A stretch of 64,000 bases of DNA from Streptomyces coeruleorubidus (GTDB taxonomy: Bacteria > Actinomycetota > Actinomycetes > Streptomycetales > Streptomycetaceae). The notes below the pieces were generated by a model. The model was not told where the DNA came from. It did no database searches and worked only from the letters and a program-made list of their open reading frames with translations. Shown here one piece after another: positions 16,413-25,499 of the stretch (its first letter is position 1; each line of letters opens with the position of its first letter). The DNA is taken from assembly GCF_028885415.1 (NCBI RefSeq), contig NZ_CP118527.1, positions 4,960,001 through 5,024,000 of the forward strand, in the 5' to 3' direction. The translations under genes were made by a program, and so were the position numbers.

Positions 16413-17413
16413 CCACCGTCGCCGTCAAGCCGGCCACCATGGCGCAGGCCCTCACGCGCGCGCTGCGCGACGCCATGGCCGCCGACCCCGCCGTGCACGT
16501 CATGGGCGAGGACGTCGGCACCCTCGGCGGTGTCTTCCGCGTCACCGACGGACTCGCCAAGGAGTTCGGCGAGGACCGCTGCACGGACACCCCGCTCGCG
16601 GAGGCGGGGATTCTCGGCACGGCGGTGGGCATGGCCATGTACGGCCTGCGCCCGGTCGTGGAGATGCAGTTCGACGCGTTCGCCTACCCGGCGTTCGAAC
16701 AGCTCATCTCGCACGTGTCCCGCATGCGCAACCGCACCCGCGGCAGGATGCCGCTCCCGATCACCATCCGCGTGCCCTACGGCGGCGGCATCGGCGGCGT
16801 CGAGCACCACAGCGACTCCTCCGAGGCGTACTACATGGCGACTCCGGGGCTCCATGTCGTCACGCCGGCCACCGTCGCCGACGCCTACGGCCTGCTGCGC
16901 GCCGCGATCGCCTCCGACGACCCGGTCGTCTTCCTGGAGCCGAAGCGGCTGTACTGGTCGAAGGACTCCTGGAACCCCGAGGAGCCGGTGCCCGTTGAAC
17001 CGATCGGCCGCGCGGTGGTGCGGCGCTCGGGCCGGAGCGCCACGCTCATCACGTACGGGCCGTCCGTACCCGTCTGCATGGAGGCGGCCGAGGCGGCCCG
17101 GGCCGAGGGCTGGGACCTCGAAGTCGTCGATCTGCGCTCCCTGGTGCCGTTCGACGACGAGACGGTGTGCGCCTCGGTGCGGCGGACGGGACGCGCGGTC
17201 GTCGTCCACGAGTCGGGTTCTTTCGGGGGCCCGGGCGGGGAGATCGCGGCCCGGGTCACGGAGCGCTGCTTCCACTACCTGGAGGCGCCGGTGCTGCGGG
17301 TGGCCGGGTTCGACGTCCCGTATCCGCCGCCGATGCTGGAGCGCCACCACCTGCCCGGTGTGGACCGGATCCTGGACGCCGTGGGGCGTCTGCAGTGGGA
17401 GGCCGAGAGCTGA
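16409..17413 (+). CDS. bkdB: Branched-chain 2-oxo acid dehydrogenase E1 beta subunit (first bkd operon)
   Basis: A 334-aa E1 beta subunit completing the ThDP-dependent decarboxylase with BkdA. Family blocks include MGEDVGTLGGVFRVT at the start, DTPLAEAGILGTAVGMA, VPYGGGIGGVEHHSDSSEA (with the catalytic histidine) and LEPKRLYW. The C-terminal transketolase domain has VVDLRSLVPFD and VVVHESGSFGGPGGEIAA. It overlaps bkdA by ATGA and ends in TGATG with bkdC, giving tight translational coupling and presumably equal subunit supply. Confidence 0.95.
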   Translation: MTTVAVKPATMAQALTRALRDAMAADPAVHVMGEDVGTLGGVFRVTDGLAKEFGEDRCTDTPLAEAGILGTAVGMAMYGLRPVVEMQFDAFAYPAFEQLISHVSRMRNRTRGRMPLPITIRVPYGGGIGGVEHHSDSSEAYYMATPGLHVVTPATVADAYGLLRAAIASDDPVVFLEPKRLYWSKDSWNPEEPVPVEPIGRAVVRRSGRSATLITYGPSVPVCMEAAEAARAEGWDLEVVDLRSLVPFDDETVCASVRRTGRAVVVHESGSFGGPGGEIAARVTERCFHYLEAPVLRVAGFDVPYPPPMLERHHLPGVDRILDAVGRLQWEAES

Positions 17414-18807
17414 TGGCACAGGTGCTGGAATTCAAGCTGCCGGACCTCGGTGAGGGGCTCACCGAGGCGGAGATCGTGCGCTGGCTGGTCGAGGTCGGCG
17501 ACGTGGTCTCCATCGACCAGCCGGTCGTCGAGGTCGAGACGGCCAAGGCGATGGTCGAGGTGCCCTGCCCCTACGGCGGTGTGGTCACGGCCCGCTTCGG
17601 CGAGGAGGGCACGGAACTGCCCGTCGGGGCGCCGCTGATCACGGTGGCGGTGGGTGAGCGGCCGGCGGCCGGTGCCGGGGACACCGAGGCCGCCGGTGCC
17701 GAGGGTTCCGGCAACGTCCTGGTCGGATACGGCACCTCCGAGGCACCCGCGCGGCGACGCAGGGTGCGGCAGGAGAGGCCGGTGTCCCGTGCGTCCGCGC
17801 CAGGCTCCCGGGAGGTGAACGGGCAGGGCGCTGTCCCGGCGGCGCTGAACGGGCAGGCCGGTGTCCCCGAGACCGAGGACGGCCCGGTTCCCGTGATCTC
17901 GCCCCTGGTCCGCAGGCTGGCCCGGCAGAACGGCCTCGACCTGCGGGAGCTGACCGGGTCCGGCCCCGACGGGCTGATCCTGCGGGCGGATGTCGAATAC
18001 GCCCTGCGTGCCGCTGCCCGATCGGGTGCGGCGGCGCCCACGGCGGAGCCTCACACACCCGTGCCGCAGCCGACGAGCACGGCCACCGCACCGCGGCCCA
18101 CCGCGACAGCGGCTCACGCCGGGGCCCGTATCCCGCTCAAGGGCGTCCGGGGCGCCGTCGCCGACAAGCTGGCGCGCAGCCGCCGCGAGATCCCGGACGC
18201 GACCTGCTGGGTGGACGCCGACGCCACGGAGCTGATGCGGGCACGCACGGCCATGAACGCGGCCGGCGGCCCGAAGATCTCCCTCCTGGCCCTGCTGGCC
18301 CGGATCTGCACGGCGGCCCTCGCCCGTTTCCCCGAGCTCAACTCCACCGTGGACGCCGAGGCCAGGGAGGTCGTCCGGTTCGACCACGTGCACCTGGGCT
18401 TCGCCGCGCAGACCGACCGGGGGCTCGTCGTCCCGGTCGTCCGGGACGCGCACGCGCGCGACGCCGAGTCGCTGACCGCTGAGTTCGCCCGGCTGACCGA
18501 GGCGGGCCGGACCGGGACGCTGACGCCCGCGGAACTCACCGGCGGGACCTTCACGTTGAACAACTACGGAGTCTTCGGCGTCGACGGCTCCACACCGATC
18601 ATCAACCACCCCGAGGCGGCCATGCTCGGCGTCGGCCGCATCGTCCCCAAGCCCTGGGTGCACGAGGGCGAGCTGGCGGTGCGGCAGGTCGTCCAGCTCT
18701 CGCTCACCTTCGACCACCGGGTGTGCGACGGCGGCACGGCGGGCGGCTTCCTGCGCTACGTGGCCGACTGCGTGGAACAACCGGCGGTGCTGCTGCGGAC
18801 GCTGTGA
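17413..18807 (+). CDS. bkdC: Branched-chain 2-oxo acid dehydrogenase E2, dihydrolipoyl acyltransferase (first bkd operon)
   Basis: A 464-aa E2 core protein. One N-terminal lipoyl domain carries the lipoylated lysine in ETAKAMVEVP (about residue 44). An Ala/Pro-rich linker leads to a peripheral-subunit-binding domain (SPLVRRLARQNGLDL, around 160-195). The catalytic acyltransferase domain contains DHRVCDGG near the end with the active-site His and Asp. It transfers the branched acyl group to CoA. No E3 gene is adjacent; a shared lipoamide dehydrogenase elsewhere would complete the complex. A GC-rich hairpin follows the gene. Confidence 0.95.
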   Translation: MAQVLEFKLPDLGEGLTEAEIVRWLVEVGDVVSIDQPVVEVETAKAMVEVPCPYGGVVTARFGEEGTELPVGAPLITVAVGERPAAGAGDTEAAGAEGSGNVLVGYGTSEAPARRRRVRQERPVSRASAPGSREVNGQGAVPAALNGQAGVPETEDGPVPVISPLVRRLARQNGLDLRELTGSGPDGLILRADVEYALRAAARSGAAAPTAEPHTPVPQPTSTATAPRPTATAAHAGARIPLKGVRGAVADKLARSRREIPDATCWVDADATELMRARTAMNAAGGPKISLLALLARICTAALARFPELNSTVDAEAREVVRFDHVHLGFAAQTDRGLVVPVVRDAHARDAESLTAEFARLTEAGRTGTLTPAELTGGTFTLNNYGVFGVDGSTPIINHPEAAMLGVGRIVPKPWVHEGELAVRQVVQLSLTFDHRVCDGGTAGGFLRYVADCVEQPAVLLRTL

Positions 18808-18850
18808 TTCCTGTTCGGCCCGCGAGCTGTTGCCCGTGATCGTGTCCGTT

Positions 18851-18877
18851 CCCCCGCGTTCCTTGTGATCGCGGGGG
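18851..18877. terminator. Hairpin after bkdC
   Basis: CCCCCGCG and CGCGGGGG flank an 11-base loop, 43 bases after the bkdC stop and just ahead of the mobA promoter. Confidence 0.5.
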
Positions 18878-18881
18878 CACG

Positions 18882-18887
18882 CATACT
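18882..18887 (+). promoter_or_regulatory. -10 box (CATACT) of a leaderless promoter
   Basis: CATACT ends 6 bases before the GTG of the mobA-like gene. Confidence 0.5.
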
Positions 18888-18893
18888 CGGGGT

Positions 18894-19868
18894 GTGACCG
18901 CCTACGAGCTCCCGGGTGAACCCGGCACCGGTTCCGGCCCCGCGCGGCGGCCGGATTCCGTCGCGTACGACGCCGTCGTGCTCGCCGGGGGTGCCGCCCG
19001 CCGGCTCGGCGGCGCGGACAAACCCGGTGTGCGGGTGGGCGGCCGGGCCCTGCTCGACCGCGTGCTCGCCGCCTGCGCGGGCGCCCGCGGCACCGTCGTC
19101 GTCGCCGCGCCCCGGCCGACGGCACGGCCCGTGACCTGGGCCCACGAGGACCCGCCCGGCGGCGGGCCGGTCGCAGCGCTCGACGCCGGGCTCCGGCACA
19201 CCACGGCGGAGCACGTCGTGGTGCTCTCCGCCGACCTGCCGTTCCTGGAGGAACGCACCGTCGACCGGCTGCTGAGCACGCTCCGGGCGAGCGGCGCCGC
19301 CGGCGTGCTGCTGACCGACCCCGAGGGCCGTGACCAGCCCCTCGTGGCCGCGTACGCCGCGCCGCGGCTGCGCGAGGTGCTCGCCCTCCTCACCGACCGG
19401 CACAAGGGTCTCGCCGGTCTCCCGCTGCGGCGCCTCGTCGCCGAGCTGAACCTCACCCGCATCGCCGACCCCGTCGCGTCGTTCGACTGCGACACCTGGG
19501 ACGACATCGCCACCGCCAGGGCACGCATCAGGGAGCATGGGCACGTGTTGGATGAATGGATTTCCGCCGTCAAGGACGACCTGGGGATCGACCTCGACGT
19601 CGACACCCGCCTTCTGCTCGACCTCGCCCGCGACGCCGCCCACGGTGTGGACCGGCCGGCGGCGCCGCTGACCACCTTCCTCGTCGGCTACGCGGCCGCA
19701 CGGGCGGGCGGCGGCCCGGAGGCGGTCGCCGAGGCCGCCCGAAGGGCCGCGGCTCTCGCCACCCGCTGGGCGGAGGAAAGTACCGCAGAGGACCAATCCT
19801 CCGCCGCTCCGCCCCAGCCCGACGTCGCCCCCGACGCGACGCCCGACACCCGCCCGGACGCCGGATGA
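18894..19868 (+). CDS. MobA-like nucleotidyltransferase fused to a DUF6457 domain
   Basis: A 324-aa two-domain protein. Residues 20-205 resemble molybdenum-cofactor guanylyltransferase MobA, with LAGGAARRLGGADKP (nucleotide-binding loop) and VLSADLPFLEE. Residues about 217-295 match DUF6457 (LDEWISAVKDDLGI onward), a small helical domain often encoded with or fused to MobA in actinomycetes. It would attach GMP to molybdopterin to make the bis-MGD form. A low-complexity Pro/Asp-rich tail ends the protein. Start by leaderless GTG. The stop overlaps the moeA start by ATGA, fitting a joint molybdenum-cofactor pathway. Confidence 0.88.
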   Translation: MTAYELPGEPGTGSGPARRPDSVAYDAVVLAGGAARRLGGADKPGVRVGGRALLDRVLAACAGARGTVVVAAPRPTARPVTWAHEDPPGGGPVAALDAGLRHTTAEHVVVLSADLPFLEERTVDRLLSTLRASGAAGVLLTDPEGRDQPLVAAYAAPRLREVLALLTDRHKGLAGLPLRRLVAELNLTRIADPVASFDCDTWDDIATARARIREHGHVLDEWISAVKDDLGIDLDVDTRLLLDLARDAAHGVDRPAAPLTTFLVGYAAARAGGGPEAVAEAARRAAALATRWAEESTAEDQSSAAPPQPDVAPDATPDTRPDAG

Positions 19869-21247
19869 CCCCGCACGGCACCCGCGCCGGCGAGGACGCC
19901 GAGGACCTCGACGTCGAGGAGGTGCTCGCCCTCGTGAACAACAGCAACCACCCGCCCGGCCCCGGCGAACGAGGTGGAACGGACAGCCGCAGCGCATCCG
20001 GCCGGCCGGACGCCTCCCCCCGGCCCGACGCCCGCCACCACGCCACCCCCTGGCCACAGGCCCGGGTCATCGCCGAACGCGCTGCCCGGAGCATCGCCCG
20101 GGCCACCCGCCGCGCCCCGGTCTCGGTGCCGCTGGACGCCGCCCTGGGGCTCACCCTCGCCGCCCCGCTCGACGCCCTCACCGACCTCCCCTCCTTCGAC
20201 ACCTCCGCGATGGACGGCTGGGCGGTCGCCGGGCCCGCCCCCTGGGACGTACGGGACGACGGCGTCCTGGCCGGGCACGCCGCGCACGAGCCCCTGACCG
20301 ACGGCGAGGCCGTCCGGATCGCCACCGGCGCCCGCATCCCCCCGGACACCACCGCCGTCCTGCGCAGCGAGCACGGCCGCACCGACGACAAGGGCCGCCT
20401 GCACGCGACCCGGGAGATCGTGCCCGGCCAGGACATCCGCCCGCGCGGCCAGGAATGCCGCAGCGGCGACCAGTTGCTCCCCGTCGGCGCCCTGGTGACC
20501 CCGGCCGTACTCGGTCTCGCCGCAGCGGCCGGATACGACACCGTCACCGCCGTCCCACGCCCTCGTGTCGAAGTCCTCGTCCTCGGCGACGAGTTGCTCA
20601 CCGAGGGACGGCCGCACGAGGGTCTGATCCGGGACGCGCTCGGCCCGATGCTGCCGCCCTGGCTGAGGGCGCTCGGCGCCGAGGTCACCGCCGTACGACG
20701 CGTCGGTGACGACGCCGACGCCCTGCACCGGGCGATCACCACGTCCGACGCCGATGTCGTCGTCACCACCGGCGGCACCGCCGCGGGCCCCGTCGACCAC
20801 GTCCACCCCATCCTGCGCCGCATCGGTGCCGAGCTCCTCGTGGACGGCGTCAAGGTGCGCCCCGGCCACCCCATGCTGCTGGCGCGCATCGCGGAGACCC
20901 AGCACCTCGTCGGCCTGCCGGGCAACCCGCTCGCCGCCGTCTCCGGACTGCTGACGCTCGCCGAGCCGTTGCTGCGGACCCTCGCGGCCCGCCCGGCCCC
21001 GGAGCCGTACACGCTGCCGCTCAGGGAGGCCGTGCACGGGCACCCGCACGACACCCGGCTCGTCCCCGTCGTCCTGCGGGGCGACCAGGCCGTGCCGCTG
21101 CACTACAACGGTCCGGCCATGCTGCGCGGCATCGCGGCGGCCGACGCGCTGGCCGTCGTACCCCCAGGTGGAGCACGTCCGGGGCAGGAGGCGGAACTGC
21201 TCGACCTGCCTTGGGCGTCCGGAGGAATCGGGGTGTGTTTCACGTGA
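19865..21247 (+). CDS. moeA: Molybdopterin molybdenumtransferase MoeA
   Basis: A 460-aa MoeA protein, which inserts molybdate into adenylylated molybdopterin. Domains in order: a disordered N-terminal extension (about 65 residues), the MoeA N-terminal/linker domain with FDTSAMDGWAV and ATGARIPPDTTAV, the MogA-like MoCF-binding domain with TTGGTAAGPVDHV (residues ~298-310) and the C-terminal domain. GLPGNPLAAVSG is the family signature. It is coupled to mobA. The last 13 bases overlap the start of the K+ channel gene, and a parS sequence spans this junction. Confidence 0.93.
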   Translation: MTPHGTRAGEDAEDLDVEEVLALVNNSNHPPGPGERGGTDSRSASGRPDASPRPDARHHATPWPQARVIAERAARSIARATRRAPVSVPLDAALGLTLAAPLDALTDLPSFDTSAMDGWAVAGPAPWDVRDDGVLAGHAAHEPLTDGEAVRIATGARIPPDTTAVLRSEHGRTDDKGRLHATREIVPGQDIRPRGQECRSGDQLLPVGALVTPAVLGLAAAAGYDTVTAVPRPRVEVLVLGDELLTEGRPHEGLIRDALGPMLPPWLRALGAEVTAVRRVGDDADALHRAITTSDADVVVTTGGTAAGPVDHVHPILRRIGAELLVDGVKVRPGHPMLLARIAETQHLVGLPGNPLAAVSGLLTLAEPLLRTLAARPAPEPYTLPLREAVHGHPHDTRLVPVVLRGDQAVPLHYNGPAMLRGIAAADALAVVPPGGARPGQEAELLDLPWASGGIGVCFT

Positions 21248-22359
21248 AACTTCCGGGCCAGGACGTGATTGCCCGCCAGGCGGACGAGCATCTGGTGACC
21301 CATCGGGTGAAACTCCCGAGGAAAGTGGTGGAGCACCCGATCCGCCAGGTCGCCAAACGGCTCTCCATGGCACTGGTGGTCCTCGTCGCGACCGCGCTGA
21401 TCGTCTACGCCGACCGCGACGGCTACAACGACAACGCGGGCGGCGGCCTCACCCTCCTCGACGCGTTCTACTACGCGACCGTCACCCTCTCCACCACCGG
21501 CTACGGCGACATCACCCCGGCCGGTGACGCCGCCCGGCTCACCAACATCCTCGTCATCACGCCGCTGCGCGTGCTGTTCCTGATCATCCTGGTCGGCACC
21601 ACGCTCGAAGCCCTCACCGAACGCACCCGGGAGGAGTGGCGACTGAACCGCTGGAGGTCCACGTTGCGCGATCACACCGTCGTCATCGGCTTTGGCACGA
21701 AGGGCAGGTCGGCGATCCGGACCGTCTGTGCGACGGGTCTGAAGAAGGATCAGGTCGTCGTGGTCGACCCGAGCTCCAAGGCGATCGACGCCGCGGCCGC
21801 CGAGGGCTACGTGGGCATCGTCGGGGACGCGACGCGCAGTGAGGTGCTGAAGCGGGCCGAGGTGCACAAGGCGCGCCAGATCATCATCGCCACGCAGCGC
21901 GACGACACGGCGGTCCTGGTGGCGCTGACGGCCCGGCAGCTCAACCGCGGGGCGAAGATCGTGGCCGCCGTGCGGGAGGAGGAGAACGCGCCGCTGCTGA
22001 AGCAGTCGGGCGCCGACGCGGTCATCACCAGCGCCAGCGCCGCCGGCCGTCTGCTCGGCCTCTCCGTGCTCAGCCCCTCCGCGGGCATGGTGATGGAGGA
22101 CCTCATCCAGCAGGGCAGCGGGCTCGACATCGTCGAACGGCCGGTGGTCAAGGCCGAGGTGGGCAAGACCCCGCGGGAGATCACCGACCTGGTGGTGAGC
22201 GTCATACGCGGTCACCGGGTGCTCGGCTACGACGATCCGGCCGTCGGGACACTGGAGCTGACCGACCGGCTCATCACGATCGTGCGGGCGACGCCCGGCA
22301 CACAGGTCGCGCCCGACATGCGACCGATGCCGCCGATGCCTCCGATGTCCCGCAGCTGA
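21235..22359 (+). CDS. Two-TM potassium channel with RCK/TrkA-N domain
   Basis: A 374-aa ion-channel protein. The first transmembrane helix (LSMALVVLVATALIVY) is followed by a pore loop with the selectivity filter TTGYGD, then a second helix (LRVLFLIILVGTTLEAL). A cytoplasmic RCK domain with a Rossmann motif (VVIGFGTKGRSAIR) follows, and a TrkA-C-like end. It is the MthK-like architecture: ligand or nucleotide binding to RCK gates K+ flow. The GTG at 21235 is preferred because GGAGGA lies 8 bases upstream; it overlaps moeA by 13 bases. A hairpin follows the stop. Confidence 0.92.
   Translation: MFHVKLPGQDVIARQADEHLVTHRVKLPRKVVEHPIRQVAKRLSMALVVLVATALIVYADRDGYNDNAGGGLTLLDAFYYATVTLSTTGYGDITPAGDAARLTNILVITPLRVLFLIILVGTTLEALTERTREEWRLNRWRSTLRDHTVVIGFGTKGRSAIRTVCATGLKKDQVVVVDPSSKAIDAAAAEGYVGIVGDATRSEVLKRAEVHKARQIIIATQRDDTAVLVALTARQLNRGAKIVAAVREEENAPLLKQSGADAVITSASAAGRLLGLSVLSPSAGMVMEDLIQQGSGLDIVERPVVKAEVGKTPREITDLVVSVIRGHRVLGYDDPAVGTLELTDRLITIVRATPGTQVAPDMRPMPPMPPMSRS
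21237..21250. promoter_or_regulatory. parS centromere site
   Basis: GTTTCACGTGAAAC is a perfect 14-bp palindrome identical to the core Streptomyces parS sequence bound by ParB. It lies within coding DNA at the moeA/channel overlap. Streptomyces parS sites cluster around oriC, so this locates the window near the origin (inference). Confidence 0.8.
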
Positions 22360-22374
22360 CCGGCGAGACAGGAG

Positions 22375-22412
22375 GCCGGCCGCCACGCACGCCCCCGTGC
22401 GCGACGGCCGGC
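22375..22412. terminator. Bidirectional hairpin between convergent genes
   Basis: GCCGGCCG/CGGCCGGC and CGCACG/CGTGCG form a nested stem-loop between the channel gene and the convergent ABC permease gene. Confidence 0.65.
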
Positions 22413-22427
22413 GGAGGGCCCCGTGCC

Positions 22428-23276
22428 CTACTTCCGGTTGTACAGCCGCATCGTGATCGGCCCGAAGACCAGCACGAACAGCCCGGCCCAGCCCAGCGAC
22501 CAGGCGACCTCGGCGGCAGGCCAGTCGCCGTCCATCAGGCCGCGCACCGCCGACGCCAGATGCGTGATGGGGCTGTTGTTGACGAACGCCTGCAGCCAGC
22601 CCGGCATCGTCTTCGGGTCGACGAAGACGTTGGACAGGAAGGTGAGCGGGAAGATCACCATCATGCTGACGCCCATCACCGACTTCTCGGTGCGCAGCAT
22701 CAGCCCGAACATCGTCCAGATCCACGAGAACGCGAACGAGAACAGCACCAGCAGGGCGATCCCGGCGAGCACACCGCCGATGCCGCCGTCCGGCCGGTAG
22801 CCGAGGATGATGCCGACGGTGAGCATCACGACGGATGCGATGGTGTAGCGCAGGGCGTCGCCGAGCAGATAGCCGACCATCGTCGACGGCCGCCAGATCG
22901 GCAGGCTGCGGAACCGGTCGAAGACGCCCTTCTCGATGTCCGTGTTGACCGAGACGCCCGTGTACATCGTGATCATCACGACCGACATCACGAGGATGCC
23001 CGGCAGCAGGAACTGGATGTACTCCTCCGGCGAGCCGGCCAGCGCCCCGCCGAACAGGTACGTGTACATCAGCACCATCATGATCGGGAACGCCGTGACG
23101 TCGAAGAGCTGCTCCGGCACGTGCTTGATCTTGAGGATCGCCCGCCAGCCGAAGGTCATCGAGGCCGACCAGGCGCTGGGCCGGGGCGGACGCTCCTTGG
23201 AGATGAGCAGCGCGGCGAGGGATTCGGCGCTGACCGGGGCGAGTTCCTTGCTCTCGGTGGTCGTCGCGGTGCTCAT
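22428..23276 (-). CDS. ABC transporter permease (DrrB-like ABC-2 type)
   Basis: A 282-aa ABC-2 family membrane protein. After a cytoplasmic N-terminus of about 65 residues six hydrophobic helices follow. The family block [19 protein letters not shown] lies in the loop after helix 2. It resembles DrrB-type drug exporters paired with a DrrA ATPase. The ATG overlaps the ATPase stop by 4 bases, so both halves of the pump are made together. Substrate is unknown; such pumps export antibiotics or lipids. Confidence 0.9.
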   Translation of the reverse strand: MSTATTTESKELAPVSAESLAALLISKERPPRPSAWSASMTFGWRAILKIKHVPEQLFDVTAFPIMMVLMYTYLFGGALAGSPEEYIQFLLPGILVMSVVMITMYTGVSVNTDIEKGVFDRFRSLPIWRPSTMVGYLLGDALRYTIASVVMLTVGIILGYRPDGGIGGVLAGIALLVLFSFAFSWIWTMFGLMLRTEKSVMGVSMMVIFPLTFLSNVFVDPKTMPGWLQAFVNNSPITHLASAVRGLMDGDWPAAEVAWSLGWAGLFVLVFGPITMRLYNRK

Positions 23277-24307
23277 GCCGCCACCTCGTCCTTCGGGTCG
23301 TCGAAGTCGCCGGAGCCGTCGGCGTGGCCGGAGTCGTGCGTGTCGTGGCCGGTGAGGGCGAGGAACACCTCGTCCAGGCTGGGCTGGCCCAGTGAGAAGT
23401 TGTCGACGGTGATCCCGGCGTGGGCCAGCTCACTCAGCGCCCGGGACGCCTGCTGGGCCGCGCTGTCGTCGCTCGCCGCCGCACCGAGGCGGGCGGTGAG
23501 GGCCACCGGGTCGGGTTCCTGCTGCACCTGCGCGTCGAGGGTCCGGCGCAGCAGGTCCGCCGCCAGGGGCCGCTGGTCCGGATCTCGTAGCCGCAGATGG
23601 ACGGATCCGGCGCCGACGGACGACTTCAGCTCGCCCTTGGTGCCCTCGGCGATCACCCGGCCGCGGTCGATGACGGCGATCCGGGACGCCAGCTGGTCGG
23701 CCTCGTCCAGGTACTGCGTGGTCAGCAGCACGGTGGTGCCCTGGGCGACGACGGCCCGCACGATGTCCCAGACCTGGTTGCGGCTGCGCGGGTCGAGGCC
23801 GGTGGTCGGCTCGTCGAGGAACAGCAGGTCGGGGGTGTTGAGGATGGACGCGGCGATGTCGATGCGGCGCCGCATGCCGCCCGAGTAGTGCTTGACCTGC
23901 TTCCCGGCCGCCTCCGTGAGCCCGAAGGCCTCCAGGAGCTGGGCGGCGCGGTCCCGGGCGGCCTTCTTGTGGTGGCCGAGCAGGCGGCCCAGCAGGACCA
24001 GGTTCTCGGTGCCGGTGAGGTCCTCGTCCACCGACGCGTACTGGCCGGTGAGGCTCACCCGGCCGCGCACCTCGTCGGCCTCGCGGACGATGTCGTGGCC
24101 GAAGACATGGGCCTCGCCACCGTCCGGCCGGAGCAGTGTGGCGAGCATCTTCACGGTGGTGGTCTTGCCGGCGCCGTTCGGGCCGAGGACGCCGTAGACC
24201 GCGCCCGCGGGCACGGACAGGTCCACTCCGTCGACCGCCCTGGTCTCGCCGAACGTTTTCACCAGGCCCGCGGTCTCGATCGCCAGGCCGGACGTCTGCG
24301 TGCTCAT
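23273..24307 (-). CDS. ABC transporter ATPase (DrrA-like)
   Basis: A 344-aa ATP-binding subunit. Walker [11 protein letters not shown], signature [12 protein letters not shown], Walker [17 protein letters not shown] and the H-loop region are all present. The roughly 100-residue C-terminal extension past the ATPase domain is typical of the DrrA group. Start ATG at 24307 has GGAAGGA upstream; the longer frame to 24355 has no ribosome site. It forms an operon with the downstream permease. The pair is divergent from a quinone oxidoreductase gene. Confidence 0.93.
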   Translation of the reverse strand: MSTQTSGLAIETAGLVKTFGETRAVDGVDLSVPAGAVYGVLGPNGAGKTTTVKMLATLLRPDGGEAHVFGHDIVREADEVRGRVSLTGQYASVDEDLTGTENLVLLGRLLGHHKKAARDRAAQLLEAFGLTEAAGKQVKHYSGGMRRRIDIAASILNTPDLLFLDEPTTGLDPRSRNQVWDIVRAVVAQGTTVLLTTQYLDEADQLASRIAVIDRGRVIAEGTKGELKSSVGAGSVHLRLRDPDQRPLAADLLRRTLDAQVQQEPDPVALTARLGAAASDDSAAQQASRALSELAHAGITVDNFSLGQPSLDEVFLALTGHDTHDSGHADGSGDFDDPKDEVAA

Positions 24308-24464
24308 GTTTCGGGTCCTTCCGAGTACGTGGGCTACGCATGGGCAGACCTTCACCGTCGCGCAAACTCATCGGTCTCGCATACGGGTTTCGGGCAGGAC
24401 CGGACCGATGACGGAGGGGGAGTCGACCCGGGGGCGGACCGGTCTCCGTCCGGCGACCTAGGAG

Positions 24465-24470
24465 TACCGT
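24465..24470 (+). promoter_or_regulatory. -10 box (TACCGT) of a leaderless promoter
   Basis: TACCGT ends 7 bases before the ATG at 24478. Confidence 0.5.
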
Positions 24471-24477
24471 CCCCCTC

Positions 24478-25467
24478 ATGCATGCGATCACGATTCCCGA
24501 ACCTGGTGGGCCCGAGGCGCTGGTCTGGGACGAGGTCCCGGATCCCGTGCTCGGCGAGGGCGAGGTCCTGGTCGAGGTGACGGCCGGTGCCGTCAACCGG
24601 GCCGACATCCTGCAACGGCAGGGCTTCTACGACCCGCCGCCCGGCGCGTCCCCCTACCCCGGCCTGGAGTGCTCCGGGCGGATCGCCGAGATCGGCCCCG
24701 GTGTCTCCGGCTGGGAGAGCGGCGACGAGGTGTGCGCGCTGCTGTCCGGCGGCGGCTACGCCGAGAAGGTGGTCGTCCCGGCCGGACAGCTGCTGCCCGT
24801 GCCGGAGGGCGTCGGCCTGAAGCAGGCCGCTGCCCTGCCCGAGGTGACCTGCACCGTCTGGTCGAACGTCTTCATGATGGCCCACCTGCGCCCGGGTGAG
24901 ACGCTGCTCGTGCACGGCGGCTCCAGCGGCATCGGCACCATGGCCATCCAGCTCGCCAAGGCCGTCGGCGCCAGGGTGGCCGTCACGGCCGGCACCAAGG
25001 AGAAGCTGGACCGGTGCGCCGAACTGGGCGCCGACATCCTGGTCAACTACCGCGAGCAGGACTTCGTCGACGAGGTCAGGAAGGCCACGGACGGCGCCGG
25101 TGCCGACGTCATCCTCGACAACATGGGCGCCAAGTACCTGGAGCGCAACGTCAAGGCCCTTGCCGTCAACGGCCGGCTCGCGATCATCGGCATGCAGGGC
25201 GGCGTCAAGGGCGAGCTGAACATCGGCGCCCTGCTCGCCAAGCGCGCCGCCATCACAGCGGCGTCCCTGCGCGCGCGGCCGCTGGAGGAGAAGGCGGCCA
25301 TCGTCGCGGCCGTGCGGGAACACGTCTGGCCCCTGTTCTCCGGCGGTCACCTGCGCCCGGTCGTCGACCGCGAGCTCCCGATGCCGGACGCGGCCGCCGC
25401 CCACCGGGTCGTGGAGGAGAGCGGCCACATCGGCAAGGTACTGCTGATCACCCCGCAGGGCGCCTGA
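24478..25467 (+). CDS. NAD(P)H quinone oxidoreductase (zeta-crystallin/PIG3-like MDR)
   Basis: A 329-aa zinc-independent medium-chain dehydrogenase/reductase. The catalytic-domain motif AVNRADILQRQGFYDPP places it in the PIG3-like quinone oxidoreductase subgroup. The cofactor motif LVHGGSSGIGTMAIQLA (residues ~142-158) binds NADPH, and DNMGAKYLERNVKAL follows. Zinc-ligand cysteines are absent. It would reduce quinones or enones in the cytoplasm. It is a single gene with a leaderless promoter, divergent from the ABC transporter. Confidence 0.92.
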   Translation: MHAITIPEPGGPEALVWDEVPDPVLGEGEVLVEVTAGAVNRADILQRQGFYDPPPGASPYPGLECSGRIAEIGPGVSGWESGDEVCALLSGGGYAEKVVVPAGQLLPVPEGVGLKQAAALPEVTCTVWSNVFMMAHLRPGETLLVHGGSSGIGTMAIQLAKAVGARVAVTAGTKEKLDRCAELGADILVNYREQDFVDEVRKATDGAGADVILDNMGAKYLERNVKALAVNGRLAIIGMQGGVKGELNIGALLAKRAAITAASLRARPLEEKAAIVAAVREHVWPLFSGGHLRPVVDRELPMPDAAAAHRVVEESGHIGKVLLITPQGA

Positions 25468-25499
25468 GGCCCCGGCGGACAGGCCTCAGCAGGCGGGCC

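Noticed and set aside
21235..21250. MarR/TetR operator at the K+ channel start
   Set aside because: The 14-mer is identical to the Streptomyces parS core, a better explanation than a local operator.
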